64,000 nucleotides of DNA. Source: Alkalihalobacillus sp. BA299 (GTDB lineage: Bacteria > Bacillota > Bacilli > Bacillales > Bacillaceae_F). This document shows, one piece after another, positions 35,591 through 44,589 of this stretch. The translations under genes and the position numbers were made by a program. Positions within the stretch are counted from its first letter, which is position 1. Each line of letters starts with the position of its first letter. The stretch is taken from the NCBI RefSeq assembly GCF_017745675.1, contig NZ_JAFLJM010000002.1:186001-250000 (forward strand). The letters run 5' to 3'. A model generated the notes under the pieces. That model had not been told where the DNA came from. It saw only the letters and a list, made by a program, of their open reading frames with translations, and did no database searches.

Positions 35591-35630
35591 ATTATTTCCA
35601 ACCCTTTCAATTTGAATTAAATTTTATAGT

Positions 35631-35652
35631 ATAAAGTATCATGATACTTTAT
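35631..35652. terminator. 22-bp perfect palindrome spanning the symporter stop codon
   Basis: ATAAAGTATCATGATACTTT plus AT reads the same on both strands. The TGA stop of the symporter gene lies at its centre. On RNA it could form a loop-less stem that punctuates the symporter and M29-like messages. Confidence 0.45.
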
Positions 35653-37111
35653 TCTTTATTGATTTTACTGTTGAGCTCTGTAAGCGATCGTACATCGCTA
35701 TTGTCTTTTCGGAAGGTTCTGTTAATTTACTTACTACTATAATTAGTATCAATGTAATAAGCAGAGTCGGAATGATTGGATCTATATTGGTTGTTATTAA
35801 ACCTGACCAAGTACCTAATCGCCAAAGGATAGCAATTGATGCACCTGCAATAATCCCACTCCAAGCGCCCTGCTTCGTCATACCTTTATAGTACATGCTT
35901 AATAGAATGACCACCCCTCCAGCACTTCCTGCAATCGCATAGGCGATATTCATCATTTCAATGATATAACCAGGTCGCCATATACCGATTGGAATTGCTA
36001 GTACAGAAAGGAGAAAAATTAACGTCTTCGAACAGAATAAAACATTTTTCTCAGATGCTTGCGGATTAATGATAGTTTGATAGATATCTCGTGTTAAACT
36101 AGTGGCTGCAGTCAATAACCACGTATTCACAGAAGATAAAATACCTACAAATATTGCCGCCATTCCAAGCCCAATAATAATCGAAGGCGCAAGGTCATAT
36201 AAGGAAACCATCCAGATCGTTTCTGTGTCAGTAAGTGAAGGATAAAGAACCTTCGCTGCTGTTGCAATCATGAAAATAAAAATCCAAAACGGCAGGTAGA
36301 GAACAGAGATACCGATCCCAGCTTTCACAATTTCACGTTCGTTTTCCGCAGTGTAGAAACGAGTTAAGAATCCAGGGTGACCTAAGTAACCGAGGCTCCA
36401 AATGATTAACCATGAAAGAGCCGCAGTAAAGCCAACATTGCTTGTATTTGTAAAAAAGTCAGGCTGCTGCACTTGAACTGTAGATACAATTGCACCCCAG
36501 CCGCCAGCGGCATTCATAATTATCGGGAAACCGATCACTGTGACAATTAACAGGATAAACATCGCAATAAAGTCACTGTTTAATACAGCAACCATCCCAC
36601 CAAAGATCGTTAATACAATCGTAATGAGACCGATTAGAAAAATACTCGTCGCATAATTCAAACCAAACATGTTTTCAAATAACAATCCACCCTGAACATA
36701 AAGAGTTCCCATTAAAATAACCATCCATATAGAAACTAGTAAGGAGAAGACAGGTTTTAATAAAGGACTGTCAAATCGTTCAGCCAAATACTCTGGTATC
36801 GTGAACATTCCGAATCTCCTGAGTTTTGGTCCTACAAAGAAACACATGATAAAGAATCCCCAAGAGCATCCTAATAATATCCAAAAGACAGAAGCGCCCA
36901 GATTGTAAAAGTAAGCTTGCATCCCAAAGAAGGCCGCACCACTTATAGTTGACGCCATTAGTGAGCCTAGAATTAAATACCACTTTGCTTTTCTTTCAGC
37001 AAGGAAAAACGAGTTCGCATTTTTTATTTTCAGATAAGCTATGAGGGATACCGCTATTACTAAGGCTATAACAGCGAAAAAAGCGGTCAACACCACGATA
37101 TCGTTATTCAT
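35639..37111 (-). CDS. sodium:solute symporter (SSS family)
   Basis: A 490-residue protein with about 13 transmembrane segments. SSS features include FFLAERKAKWYLILGSLMAS near 35-55, GYLGHPGFLTRFYTA, and AIFVGILSSVNTWLLTAATS containing the sodium-site Ser/Thr residues. It resembles the pantothenate/proline branch. The ATG follows GGTGGTGAT. A 42-codon membrane protein gene precedes it in the same unit. The substrate is unknown, perhaps a peptide-like or heterocyclic compound given the M29/NicX-like neighbour. Confidence 0.88.
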   Translation of the reverse strand: MNNDIVVLTAFFAVIALVIAVSLIAYLKIKNANSFFLAERKAKWYLILGSLMASTISGAAFFGMQAYFYNLGASVFWILLGCSWGFFIMCFFVGPKLRRFGMFTIPEYLAERFDSPLLKPVFSLLVSIWMVILMGTLYVQGGLLFENMFGLNYATSIFLIGLITIVLTIFGGMVAVLNSDFIAMFILLIVTVIGFPIIMNAAGGWGAIVSTVQVQQPDFFTNTSNVGFTAALSWLIIWSLGYLGHPGFLTRFYTAENEREIVKAGIGISVLYLPFWIFIFMIATAAKVLYPSLTDTETIWMVSLYDLAPSIIIGLGMAAIFVGILSSVNTWLLTAATSLTRDIYQTIINPQASEKNVLFCSKTLIFLLSVLAIPIGIWRPGYIIEMMNIAYAIAGSAGGVVILLSMYYKGMTKQGAWSGIIAGASIAILWRLGTWSGLITTNIDPIIPTLLITLILIIVVSKLTEPSEKTIAMYDRLQSSTVKSIKNKVS

Positions 37112-37138
37112 TTTTTATCACCACCTTTTTCCAATTAA

Positions 37139-37267
37139 TTATACATCTTCAGGTTTCTCCCAAGGATACCTTTCGTTCTTTAACCAATACGTGCCTAAAA
37201 TAATTGCTGCTATGATATTAATCAGGCCAACTAGCACAATAACAAACATATCACCTAACCATCCCAT
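37139..37267 (-). CDS. small membrane protein, symporter accessory subunit
   Basis: A 42-residue protein, MGWLGDMFVIVLVGLINIIA then a tail LGTYWLKNERYPWEKPEDV, with one transmembrane helix. Small proteins of this type occur directly upstream of SSS symporter genes. The ATG at 37267 follows GGAGGTG, and the stop is 28 bp before the symporter start. Presumably it assembles with the symporter. Confidence 0.8.
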   Translation of the reverse strand: MGWLGDMFVIVLVGLINIIAAIILGTYWLKNERYPWEKPEDV

Positions 37268-37340
37268 TGATAACACCTCCCCTTCAATCGATATAAATGT
37301 TACGAGAAAATTCTTACAAATTTGAATTTTAATTATTTTT

Positions 37341-37371
37341 AGTATACATTAACAATTTAAATATGTATAAT
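37341..37371. promoter_or_regulatory. divergent promoter region with a LysR-type dyad
   Basis: Inverted repeat TATACAT (37343-37349) and ATGTATA (37363-37369) lies midway between symporter and lysR genes. It overlaps a -10-like TATAAT at 37366-37371 facing lysR and a TATACT facing the symporter. It fits a LysR operator acting on both promoters. Confidence 0.5.
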
Positions 37372-37436
37372 ATATATATTATTGCCTTTTTATATTTTCA
37401 AAGTATTAATGAGTGTCAATGAAAGGAGTGGTAGAC

Positions 37437-38348
37437 ATCGAGATTCGTCAATTAAAATATTTTATTGCTGTAGCTGAGGAGCTACATTTTAGTAATGCAG
37501 CAAAGCGTTTGAATATGGCCCAACCGCCGCTTAGCCAGCAAATTAAAAACCTTGAAATCGAAATTGGAGTACCACTTTTGCAACGCACAAAAAGACATGT
37601 TGAACTTACAGAGGCAGGGGAGGCTTTTTTAAAGAGAGCGTACGCCATTGTAAATAGCTTGGATTTTGCCAAGGAAGAAGCTACAAGAGTTCATAACGGG
37701 GAGTATGGACAATTAATCGTCGGATTTACTGGTTCAGTTACTTATGATTTACTACCAAACATCATTTGTTCATATCAAGAAAGACATCCGAATGTCAACA
37801 TCGTTCTTAAACAATTAACATTAACAGAACAAATTAAAGCTTTACATAATAAAAAAATCCATGTTGGTATACTCGTTTCTCCTATTGATTCTTCGTTTTT
37901 AAAAATCGAAGAATTGCGCAAAGAAACCTTCGTTGCTGTTTTGCCAAAGACACATCCGCTTGCAAACAGCCGAAAAAAAATTGATGCCGAAAACTTATCC
38001 AAATATCCTTTCATTGTTACACCACGAAAAATAGGCCCAGCTTTCTATGATGCAACTATTAGTTACTTTCATCGCTCTGGCTTTAGTCCAACAATTTCAC
38101 AAGAGGCTCATGAATTACACACAATAGTCTCACTGGTATCCTTTGGAATGGGAGTTGCGTTATTACCCTCATCTATAATAAAAACGATTAATCACCCAGG
38201 GATAGTTTTTAAAGAATTAAAAAACAGCTTTACCATTGATATTTCTTGTGCATATCACGAGAAGGCTGCCACCCCCCAACTAGATTCCTTCCTAACAGTA
38301 GTAAGGGACATATATAGGGATGGTTCTATCTTGCAACAACCTACTTAA
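37437..38348 (+). CDS. LysR family transcriptional regulator
   Basis: A 303-residue regulator: N-terminal winged helix with LKYFIAVAEELHFSNAAKRL and QPPLSQQIKNLE, then a CynR/BenM-type effector domain. The family N-terminus MEIRQLKYF aligns with an ATC codon at 37437, eight bases after AAAGGAG. Standard starts exist only further upstream (ATG 37419, GTG 37413) and would swallow the ribosome binding site. Either an AUC start is used or the start codon has mutated. It is divergent from the symporter operon, its likely target. Confidence 0.85.
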   Translation: MEIRQLKYFIAVAEELHFSNAAKRLNMAQPPLSQQIKNLEIEIGVPLLQRTKRHVELTEAGEAFLKRAYAIVNSLDFAKEEATRVHNGEYGQLIVGFTGSVTYDLLPNIICSYQERHPNVNIVLKQLTLTEQIKALHNKKIHVGILVSPIDSSFLKIEELRKETFVAVLPKTHPLANSRKKIDAENLSKYPFIVTPRKIGPAFYDATISYFHRSGFSPTISQEAHELHTIVSLVSFGMGVALLPSSIIKTINHPGIVFKELKNSFTIDISCAYHEKAATPQLDSFLTVVRDIYRDGSILQQPT

Positions 38349-38360
38349 ACCATGTATAAT
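38331..38360 (+). promoter_or_regulatory. promoter of the type I antitoxin RNA
   Basis: TTGCAA (38331-38336), an 18-bp spacer and a perfect TATAAT (38355-38360). It lies across the 3' end of the lysR gene and points into the antitoxin RNA region. Confidence 0.65.
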
Positions 38361-38366
38361 TAAGTG

Positions 38367-38525
38367 AGATAAATTGTCTAATAAAAAGAGACCGAGCGCT
38401 GCGAATGCTCAGTCGGTAGCAACTACATGCCGCATGAAGAGCGGCTGACATGAAATTTAAGTATACTTAGAAAAAGTAACTACCTTACTCTTTGGTCGGA
38501 GCGGAGGGCAGTTACTTTTTCTTTT
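38367..38525 (+). ncRNA. antisense antitoxin RNA of a TxpA/BsrG-like type I system
   Basis: A non-coding stretch between a good promoter and the hairpin AGAAAAAGTAACT...AGTTACTTTTTCT at 38469-38522, with T-rich tails on both sides. Its first part contains a GAGCGCTGCGAATGCTC stem and GCAACTACATGCCGCATGAAG, a pattern I know from the RNA opposite Hol_Tox genes in other Bacillus. It overlaps the 3' end of the toxin gene, so pairing would occur there. Confidence 0.65.
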
Positions 38526-38616
38526 TGTTGGCGACAAGTGCAATAATTGCTACAAACAATGGAACAATGAATGTTCCGAATTGAAAGACCAAATTCATTG
38601 CTTCGTATGTCACCAC
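38512..38616 (-). CDS. putative holin-like toxin (Hol_Tox, type I TA)
   Basis: A 34-residue hydrophobic peptide: VVTYEAMNLVFQFGTFIVPL, then FVAIIALVANKKKK, starting at GTG 38616 six bases after AAAGGGGGTG. One transmembrane helix followed by a Lys-rich tail is diagnostic of the TxpA/BsrG-like toxin family. The stop lies in the arm of a bidirectional terminator shared with the antisense RNA. It would depolarise or damage the membrane unless the RNA silences it. The frame is intact, unlike relics at 7.4 and 18.5 kb. Confidence 0.85.
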   Translation of the reverse strand: MVTYEAMNLVFQFGTFIVPLFVAIIALVANKKKK

Positions 38617-38835
38617 GCTTAGCACCCCCTTTCTTACTAGGGAGTGCCAACCGCCCTTCCGCTTTTGAAGTTGCTATACTGACTATAGCGAAAATACGTT
38701 CGTGTTTATGTTATATTATTATCATCAAGACTTTAATTATGATAGTGGCAACTACTATTTTTGCTAAACTGATCACTAATACCATTCATTTTACACTTAA
38801 CTACTTTAGCACTTTACTCTTTAGCAGAGTGGCGG

Positions 38836-39267
38836 TCAGACCCCACTAGCCCGATTGGTTAATGAAGCACGAGAACCGTCCCCGTGCTTCTTGAATTTTG
38901 GCAATTTTAAACTTTCATCTACTTCCTCAAAAACTACTTCAACTTGGTCACCGATCTTAATTTTATCATCCACAATAGTACTCATCATCCTTACACCTTC
39001 TTTTAACTCTATTAAAGCTAATGTATAAGGAACATCTTCCACAAATGCTTTGGATGGTGCTCTTCGAATGACAGTATAGGTGTAGACCTTACCTCTTCCT
39101 TCTGATTCAATCCAATCTAAGTCCTGGCTGTGACACTCTATACAAAAGAATCTTGGGTAAAATTGAATGTTATTACATGTTGTACACTTTTGGAGCATTA
39201 ATTTTTCATTCTTTGTTGCATTCCAATACTCTTTACTTTCATCCGTTATTCTTGGTAATGGCTTCAT
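38836..39267 (-). CDS. Zn-ribbon/OB-fold (DUF35) acyl-CoA-associated protein
   Basis: A 143-residue DUF35 protein: rubredoxin-like zinc ribbon CTTCNNIQFYPRFFCIEC (about 27-44), then an OB fold with GRGKVYTYTVIRRAP. Partners of thiolase-fold enzymes of this kind (ChsH2 C-terminal domain) bind acyl-CoA and help in thiolysis or retro-aldol cleavage. It follows the thiolase-like gene. The native protein probably ends near LKLPKFKK; the last 15 or so residues (HGDGSRAS...) are encoded by a REP element inserted at the 3' end. Confidence 0.85.
   Translation of the reverse strand: MKPLPRITDESKEYWNATKNEKLMLQKCTTCNNIQFYPRFFCIECHSQDLDWIESEGRGKVYTYTVIRRAPSKAFVEDVPYTLALIELKEGVRMMSTIVDDKIKIGDQVEVVFEEVDESLKLPKFKKHGDGSRASLTNRASGV
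38864..38891 (-). repeat. REP element inside the DUF35 gene 3' end
   Basis: GAAGCACGAGAACCGTCCCC and GTGCTTC. On the coding strand it supplies the residues KHGDGSRAS. An echo GGTCAGACCCC of another short family precedes it at 38835. Confidence 0.85.
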
Positions 39268-39296
39268 TTAATTCACACCCTTACAATTGTTTTATC

Positions 39297-40451
39297 TTAA
39301 TCTCTCGCTAAAATTAGCGTTCCGTGTGCTGACATGACGCCACCATTAGAATGGACACAGGCCAATTTTGCATTCTCTACCTGTCTATTATCAGCTTGGT
39401 GTCTTAACTGTCTAACTGCCTCAGTAATATGGAAGAGCGATGAACCACCACCAGAATGTCCGTGGGATAATAGACCACCATGCGTATTAATAGGTAAACC
39501 TTCCCCTAGTTTAATTCCCTTTTCTTGTACAAACGAACTGCTAGTTCCTTTTTCGCAAAAACCTAAATCCTCTAATTCCATAAGAACCGTAATTGTAAAG
39601 CAGTCATATAACATAGCTACATCAATTTCACTTGGTGTAATGCCAGCCATCCCAAACGCTCTTTCACCCGACTGCTTGGCCCCGCTCGATGTTAAGTCGC
39701 TAGAAGACGTTACATATTCATGTGTATAACCTTCACCATAGCCAATGACATGGACGGGGTGTTGCCTTAAAGATTTTGCTCTTTCTGCACTGGTAATAAT
39801 GAGAGCTCCAGCTCCATTGGAGACTGGGGAACAATCTAACATATGCAGAGGATCTGCAATCATTTTAGAATTTAAGACGTCGTCTTCACTTATAACTTCC
39901 TGAAATTGTGCAAGTGGATTTAGAGAAGCATGGTATCTCATAGCTACAGCCACTTTCGCTAAATCACGTTCCGTTGTACCGTATAATTCCATATGCCGTT
40001 TAGCAATAAGAGAATATAAACCAGGAACTAATGTGCCATATGGTGCTTCAAAATCAGGATGGCTGACACTTGATAAAAGTTCAATCGCTTTATTTCTACC
40101 CAGTTGATTATTTCTACTTTCGCCTCCTACTAGAAGAACAGTCTCACAAGCACCACTATTAATGGCGTGAATCGCATTTTCTACCATCATAGCGCCTACA
40201 GCTCCACCAATAGAAGGAGCAAGAGTATACTTTGGATAGATGTTCATATAATCACAGAATGTCACACTCGGCATAATAAAACCATCTGATAAACTCGGAG
40301 CAACAATAACGCCATCAATTTCCGACATTGAAATGCCTGCATCTTTTACCGCATTTAAGGCAGCTTCACCTTGTAACTCTAGTGTTGTTTTACACGACAC
40401 CTTCTCCATCTTAGTTTCACCAAGACCGACAATCGAAGCTTGAATACTCAT
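39297..40451 (-). CDS. thiolase-fold protein of the SCP-x/Ltp2 type
   Basis: A 384-residue thiolase-superfamily protein. The C-terminal HGGLLSHGHSGGGSSL and SNGGVMSAHGT match the family, but the position of the nucleophilic Cys reads APSIGGAVGAMMVENA with no Cys. Ltp2-like steroid side-chain aldolases show the same loss and work with a DUF35 protein, which follows here. Retro-aldol cleavage of an acyl-CoA is therefore more likely than thiolysis. The start is ATG 40451 behind GGGGAGTAAT. Confidence 0.85.
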   Translation of the reverse strand: MSIQASIVGLGETKMEKVSCKTTLELQGEAALNAVKDAGISMSEIDGVIVAPSLSDGFIMPSVTFCDYMNIYPKYTLAPSIGGAVGAMMVENAIHAINSGACETVLLVGGESRNNQLGRNKAIELLSSVSHPDFEAPYGTLVPGLYSLIAKRHMELYGTTERDLAKVAVAMRYHASLNPLAQFQEVISEDDVLNSKMIADPLHMLDCSPVSNGAGALIITSAERAKSLRQHPVHVIGYGEGYTHEYVTSSSDLTSSGAKQSGERAFGMAGITPSEIDVAMLYDCFTITVLMELEDLGFCEKGTSSSFVQEKGIKLGEGLPINTHGGLLSHGHSGGGSSLFHITEAVRQLRHQADNRQVENAKLACVHSNGGVMSAHGTLILARD

Positions 40452-40452
40452 A

Positions 40453-42612
40453 TTACTCCCCTCTCCCATTGACTGCTGCACCGATTTTTTTCTCTTCTTT
40501 TCCTTTGATTACCGCATCTAAGATTTGAATTCCCATTCCCTCTTGGTAAACGGCAACAGGATTCATTTCAAGCTCTGATATTTTATCTTCAAGCGTATAA
40601 GCTAAATCTCCTAGATTAGTTATAAAATTAATGAGGGCTTCTAGATCGGCTTTTTCTTGTGAACGATAACCTTCTAAAAGCTTATAGCCTTTTAGCTTTT
40701 TCAGGGATTTATTTATATAGTTAGTATCAAATGGAGGCTGGAGAATCACATAGTCATTTAATAATTCTGTAAAAATCCCTCCTAGACCGACTACTATATT
40801 CGAACCAAAATTCTGATCTACACTCACACTGATCAACATTTCACATACTGGTTTGGCCGTATTCATTTTTTCTACCATGATTCCTTCGATTTCTAACCGA
40901 TTAATCTTTGCTGACACATTATTCATGATCGACTGATACCCTACAGCAACTTCTTCTTCATTCACTAAGTTAAGACAAACCCCGCCAAGGTCACTCTTAT
41001 GGAGGATGTTTTTCCCAACTACTTTCAGCACTACAGGGTACCCAATAGAATTAGCGATGGCTATTGATTCTTGTTCAGAATTAGCAGCATTGGACTGAGG
41101 TACTGGTAGATGAAATTCATTTAAGATGGCTTTTGCATCAACTTCATTCAATGTAGCTTGCGACTTTAATTTATTTAAAATCCGAGATGTATTCTCGGTT
41201 AAAGGAATTTTACTAGTCTCCAAACGGTCAACCACCTGAGGCTCAGTTGTATTCATGTGATAAACAGAAGAAACGGCACCCACAGCTCTGTTTAAATCAC
41301 CGAAAATAGGAATCGATTGCTCTTGTAAAATATTAATAACCTCTTGATTGGCTAACCCTGCCACGACTACAGGTATTTTGCTTTTCTTGGCGACATTACA
41401 AATAACATCCGCATATATTGGTCCACGACCCTCAGATAATAGGAAATAACCAAAACAGAATAACGCCACATCGATATTAGGATCATTAACCATCCCCTCT
41501 AATAACTGTTCCAATAGTTTTGGATCATCCAAACCTTGTGCGGTTGGATCTAAAGGATTATCGGCTCCAGCAAATGAAACCAATGATTTGATTTTACTTG
41601 ATGTTTCTTTATGAAATACAGGGACGTTTAAATTCTGTTCAATACATTTATCTGTTGCCATTACACCAATTCCGCCTGATAACGACATGATCCCTACGTT
41701 GTTTCCTTTGATATTGATATTTTTTGAATATAAATTGGCGATATCCACCATCGACTCTATATCATCACATCTAATAACATTATATTTTTCAAATAACGTA
41801 TCATATATTTCATCATTGCCTACCATGTTTGCCGTATGCGAAGAAGCAGCTCTTTCACCTTCTTGAGTTCGGCCTACCTTACACGCAAGAATCACCTTAC
41901 CATTAAGAGCGGCCTTTTTAAGTCCTTCTTCTAATTTTTTTCCGTCTCTACAACCTTCTAAATAAGTCATAATGACCTTTATTTTTGGATCCACGGCAAA
42001 ATAAGAAATACAATCAGCAACGTCAACCATTACTTCATTTCCAGTACTCACTAAGACCCCTAAATCCATTTGACTTTGTACGCCTAAAATAAAACTATAA
42101 GCCCCGATCGCGCCGCTTTGTCCTACAAATGCAATGGGACTGTTATTAAGTTCATTTTCTTCTAAAATGGTTGTATAGGTTCCAATAAATTCGTTTTGAT
42201 TAATAACTCCCATACAATTGGGACCAAGTATAGTTAGCCCACCATCTTTTGCGATTTTTGTCATTTTATTTTGCATTTCAATGCCTTTATCATCAGCCTC
42301 TGCAAAACCACCTGAAAAGATAATTGCACCTTTAACCCCAATACGTACCGCCTCTTCTATCACACCATATACTTTTTCAGAGGGTACACAAAGTATGATT
42401 TGTTCTGGTGCTTCTGGCAATTCCGTAATACTAGGAAATGCTTTTAACCCTTGAATATCCTGATAGTTTGGGTTGATTGGATACACTTTTCCTTTATAAT
42501 CACTTGCTAATAAAAATTTTAAAGCTCTGCCCCCTACTTTCTTTATATTCGGACTTGCTCCTATTATGGCAACAGAAGCTGGATTAAAAATACTTTTTAA
42601 ACTATACGTCAT
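40453..42612 (-). CDS. acyl-CoA synthetase (NDP-forming), fused alpha/beta
   Basis: A 719-residue acetate-CoA ligase (ADP-forming)-type protein. The N-terminal CoA-binding domain has SVAIIGASPNIKKVGGR, followed by a succinyl-CoA-synthetase-like region with GPNCMGVIN and SGAIGAY. The His phosphorylation site region ASSHTANMVG lies at about 265, and an ATP-grasp domain from about 480 has GYPVVLKVVG and HKSDLGGV. It makes an acyl-CoA from a free acid with ATP or GTP. ATG 42612 is nine bases after AAAGGG. Its role here may be activating the acid imported by the adjacent TAXI-TRAP transporter. Confidence 0.88.
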   Translation of the reverse strand: MTYSLKSIFNPASVAIIGASPNIKKVGGRALKFLLASDYKGKVYPINPNYQDIQGLKAFPSITELPEAPEQIILCVPSEKVYGVIEEAVRIGVKGAIIFSGGFAEADDKGIEMQNKMTKIAKDGGLTILGPNCMGVINQNEFIGTYTTILEENELNNSPIAFVGQSGAIGAYSFILGVQSQMDLGVLVSTGNEVMVDVADCISYFAVDPKIKVIMTYLEGCRDGKKLEEGLKKAALNGKVILACKVGRTQEGERAASSHTANMVGNDEIYDTLFEKYNVIRCDDIESMVDIANLYSKNINIKGNNVGIMSLSGGIGVMATDKCIEQNLNVPVFHKETSSKIKSLVSFAGADNPLDPTAQGLDDPKLLEQLLEGMVNDPNIDVALFCFGYFLLSEGRGPIYADVICNVAKKSKIPVVVAGLANQEVINILQEQSIPIFGDLNRAVGAVSSVYHMNTTEPQVVDRLETSKIPLTENTSRILNKLKSQATLNEVDAKAILNEFHLPVPQSNAANSEQESIAIANSIGYPVVLKVVGKNILHKSDLGGVCLNLVNEEEVAVGYQSIMNNVSAKINRLEIEGIMVEKMNTAKPVCEMLISVSVDQNFGSNIVVGLGGIFTELLNDYVILQPPFDTNYINKSLKKLKGYKLLEGYRSQEKADLEALINFITNLGDLAYTLEDKISELEMNPVAVYQEGMGIQILDAVIKGKEEKKIGAAVNGRGE

Positions 42613-42673
42613 AGCTATCATCCCTTTCAGTTGTGTACAACAATAATAGTCGTAAGTAATATTGAATTGAATA

Positions 42674-44560
42674 CTATATACTGCTTTCCACTGAAATGTT
42701 AGAACTATTTTCTTTTTTGATTTTCCTATGCTCCATAAAGATGACGATTAAAAATAATAGGATACCTAATAAATCTAGTAATAGGTTCGGGGAAACTAGC
42801 AATAAAGCTGCTACAAATAAACAAACTCGTAATACCCCATCTAGACTTGCCCTATGGAACCCTTGTATTCCAGCGGCGAGTGAGTAAATACAAATAATGG
42901 CTAAGAACACCTTCCAAACAATTGACAATGTTGAACCTATGAGTAGTACTTCTGGATTGTAGATAAAAATGAAGGGTACGATAAAACATGGAATAGCTAT
43001 TGCAAAAGCGATCCACCCCGTTTTAACAGGATTTGCTTTAGCAATACCAGCAGCTACAAAAGAGGCTACGGCTACAGGTGGAGTTAACACAGATAGTATG
43101 GCAAAGTAGAATACAAACAAATGAGCTGCAACTGGTACGATATCAAACCTAGTAATCAAAACAGGTGCTATCGTTAATGAAACAATAATATAACCAGCTA
43201 TGGTAGGTAAGCCCATACCTAAGATAATCGAAGCAATCATCGTAAATACAATGAGTAGAATGAATACACCTGATGCTAAAGAAATTAACATCCCACCAAG
43301 TGAAACTCCTAACCCAGTAATATTTAGAACCCCTATGACAATACCAGCCAGAGCACAAGCAATGGTTACCAGGACCGTATCCTCTGCTCCACTCTTTAAT
43401 GCTTCAAAGAGCTTTTTCCAGGAAGGCTTGAAATTCTTTAAAAAGAAACCTAGCACTAATAATGTTACGATTGCTAGAAATGCTGCACGACCAGGGGAAT
43501 ACTGTAAATAAACAGCTACTACTAATACAATGATAGGAATAATATAGAGCCAGCCTTCCTTCATCGTATTTTTAAAGTTAGGTAACTCTTCCTTTTTCAA
43601 CCCTTTTAGATTAAGCTTAGCGGCTTTAAAATCTACTGCTAAATAAATCGCTAAGAAGAAAAGCATTGCAGGTATGAACGCTGCTTTCATAATTTCCCAG
43701 ATAGGAACACCTAATGTTTCCGCCATGACAAACGCTGATGCTCCCATTATAGGGGGGAGAATTTGTCCCCCCGTGGAAGCTGATGCTTCAACTGCTCCAG
43801 CAAAGGTTGATGGATAACCATTCCGTTTCATTAGTGGAATCGTTATCGAACCTGTACTTGCCACATTTGCTGTAGCAACACCATTAAACATCCCAGTTAA
43901 ACCACTACCTATAACGGCAATTTTTGCTGGACCTCCTCGAACATAACCGAACAAAGAACTCGATAAATTCATAAAGAAATCCCCCGCACCCCATAAACGC
44001 AGAAATGCTGCAAAAATAACAAACTGAATAATCGTTGTCGATGCCACATTCATGACAATTCCCCAAATTCCTTGAGTGGTTAAAAATGTTGTTGTTAATA
44101 GTCTCTCCATCGAGACACCGCTATGTTTAAAGATCCCTGGCAACATAGGACCTGCCAATGCATAAACAATAAACATAGAGACAATAATTGAAAAACCCCA
44201 TCCTAATGTACGAATTCCGATATAAATTAATGAACCTACTAATGTAGCCCCTAATAGGTATTCATAATCTAGGGGGATTCCATATCTCCTTACAATTTCA
44301 TCCCACTGAACAATTAAATATATACAAGGGTAAGCAGAAATTAAAGCCAAAACCAAATGAAGTACTTTTCCAAATAACGTTTTAGATTTTTTAGCATAAA
44401 AGACATATGCCCATAAGAGAGCTCCTAATAATAGTAAACTACGTTGAATGACGGCTTCAAAGGCACCAAAGTAAGCTGTATACAAAAAGATGAATGCTGT
44501 CAAAACAGCTATACCATACTGTAAATAATAGAGTATTCGATCTAAACCTTCATACTTCAT
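42674..44560 (-). CDS. TRAP transporter fused permease (DctQ-DctM, TAXI type)
   Basis: About 628 residues with roughly 16 to 18 membrane segments. The first part is DctQ-like; the second is a DctM domain with GSGLTGMFNGVATANVASTG and GGQILPPIMGASAFVMAE. Fused permeases accompany TAXI receptors, as here. The start is uncertain: ATG 44560 follows TAAGGGG by 12 bases, and ATG 44584 gives eight more residues without a ribosome binding site. It is followed by the acyl-CoA synthetase gene. Confidence 0.9.
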   Translation of the reverse strand: MKYEGLDRILYYLQYGIAVLTAFIFLYTAYFGAFEAVIQRSLLLLGALLWAYVFYAKKSKTLFGKVLHLVLALISAYPCIYLIVQWDEIVRRYGIPLDYEYLLGATLVGSLIYIGIRTLGWGFSIIVSMFIVYALAGPMLPGIFKHSGVSMERLLTTTFLTTQGIWGIVMNVASTTIIQFVIFAAFLRLWGAGDFFMNLSSSLFGYVRGGPAKIAVIGSGLTGMFNGVATANVASTGSITIPLMKRNGYPSTFAGAVEASASTGGQILPPIMGASAFVMAETLGVPIWEIMKAAFIPAMLFFLAIYLAVDFKAAKLNLKGLKKEELPNFKNTMKEGWLYIIPIIVLVVAVYLQYSPGRAAFLAIVTLLVLGFFLKNFKPSWKKLFEALKSGAEDTVLVTIACALAGIVIGVLNITGLGVSLGGMLISLASGVFILLIVFTMIASIILGMGLPTIAGYIIVSLTIAPVLITRFDIVPVAAHLFVFYFAILSVLTPPVAVASFVAAGIAKANPVKTGWIAFAIAIPCFIVPFIFIYNPEVLLIGSTLSIVWKVFLAIICIYSLAAGIQGFHRASLDGVLRVCLFVAALLLVSPNLLLDLLGILLFLIVIFMEHRKIKKENSSNISVESSI

Positions 44561-44589
44561 CTCTGCCCACATCCCCTTAACCATTTATA

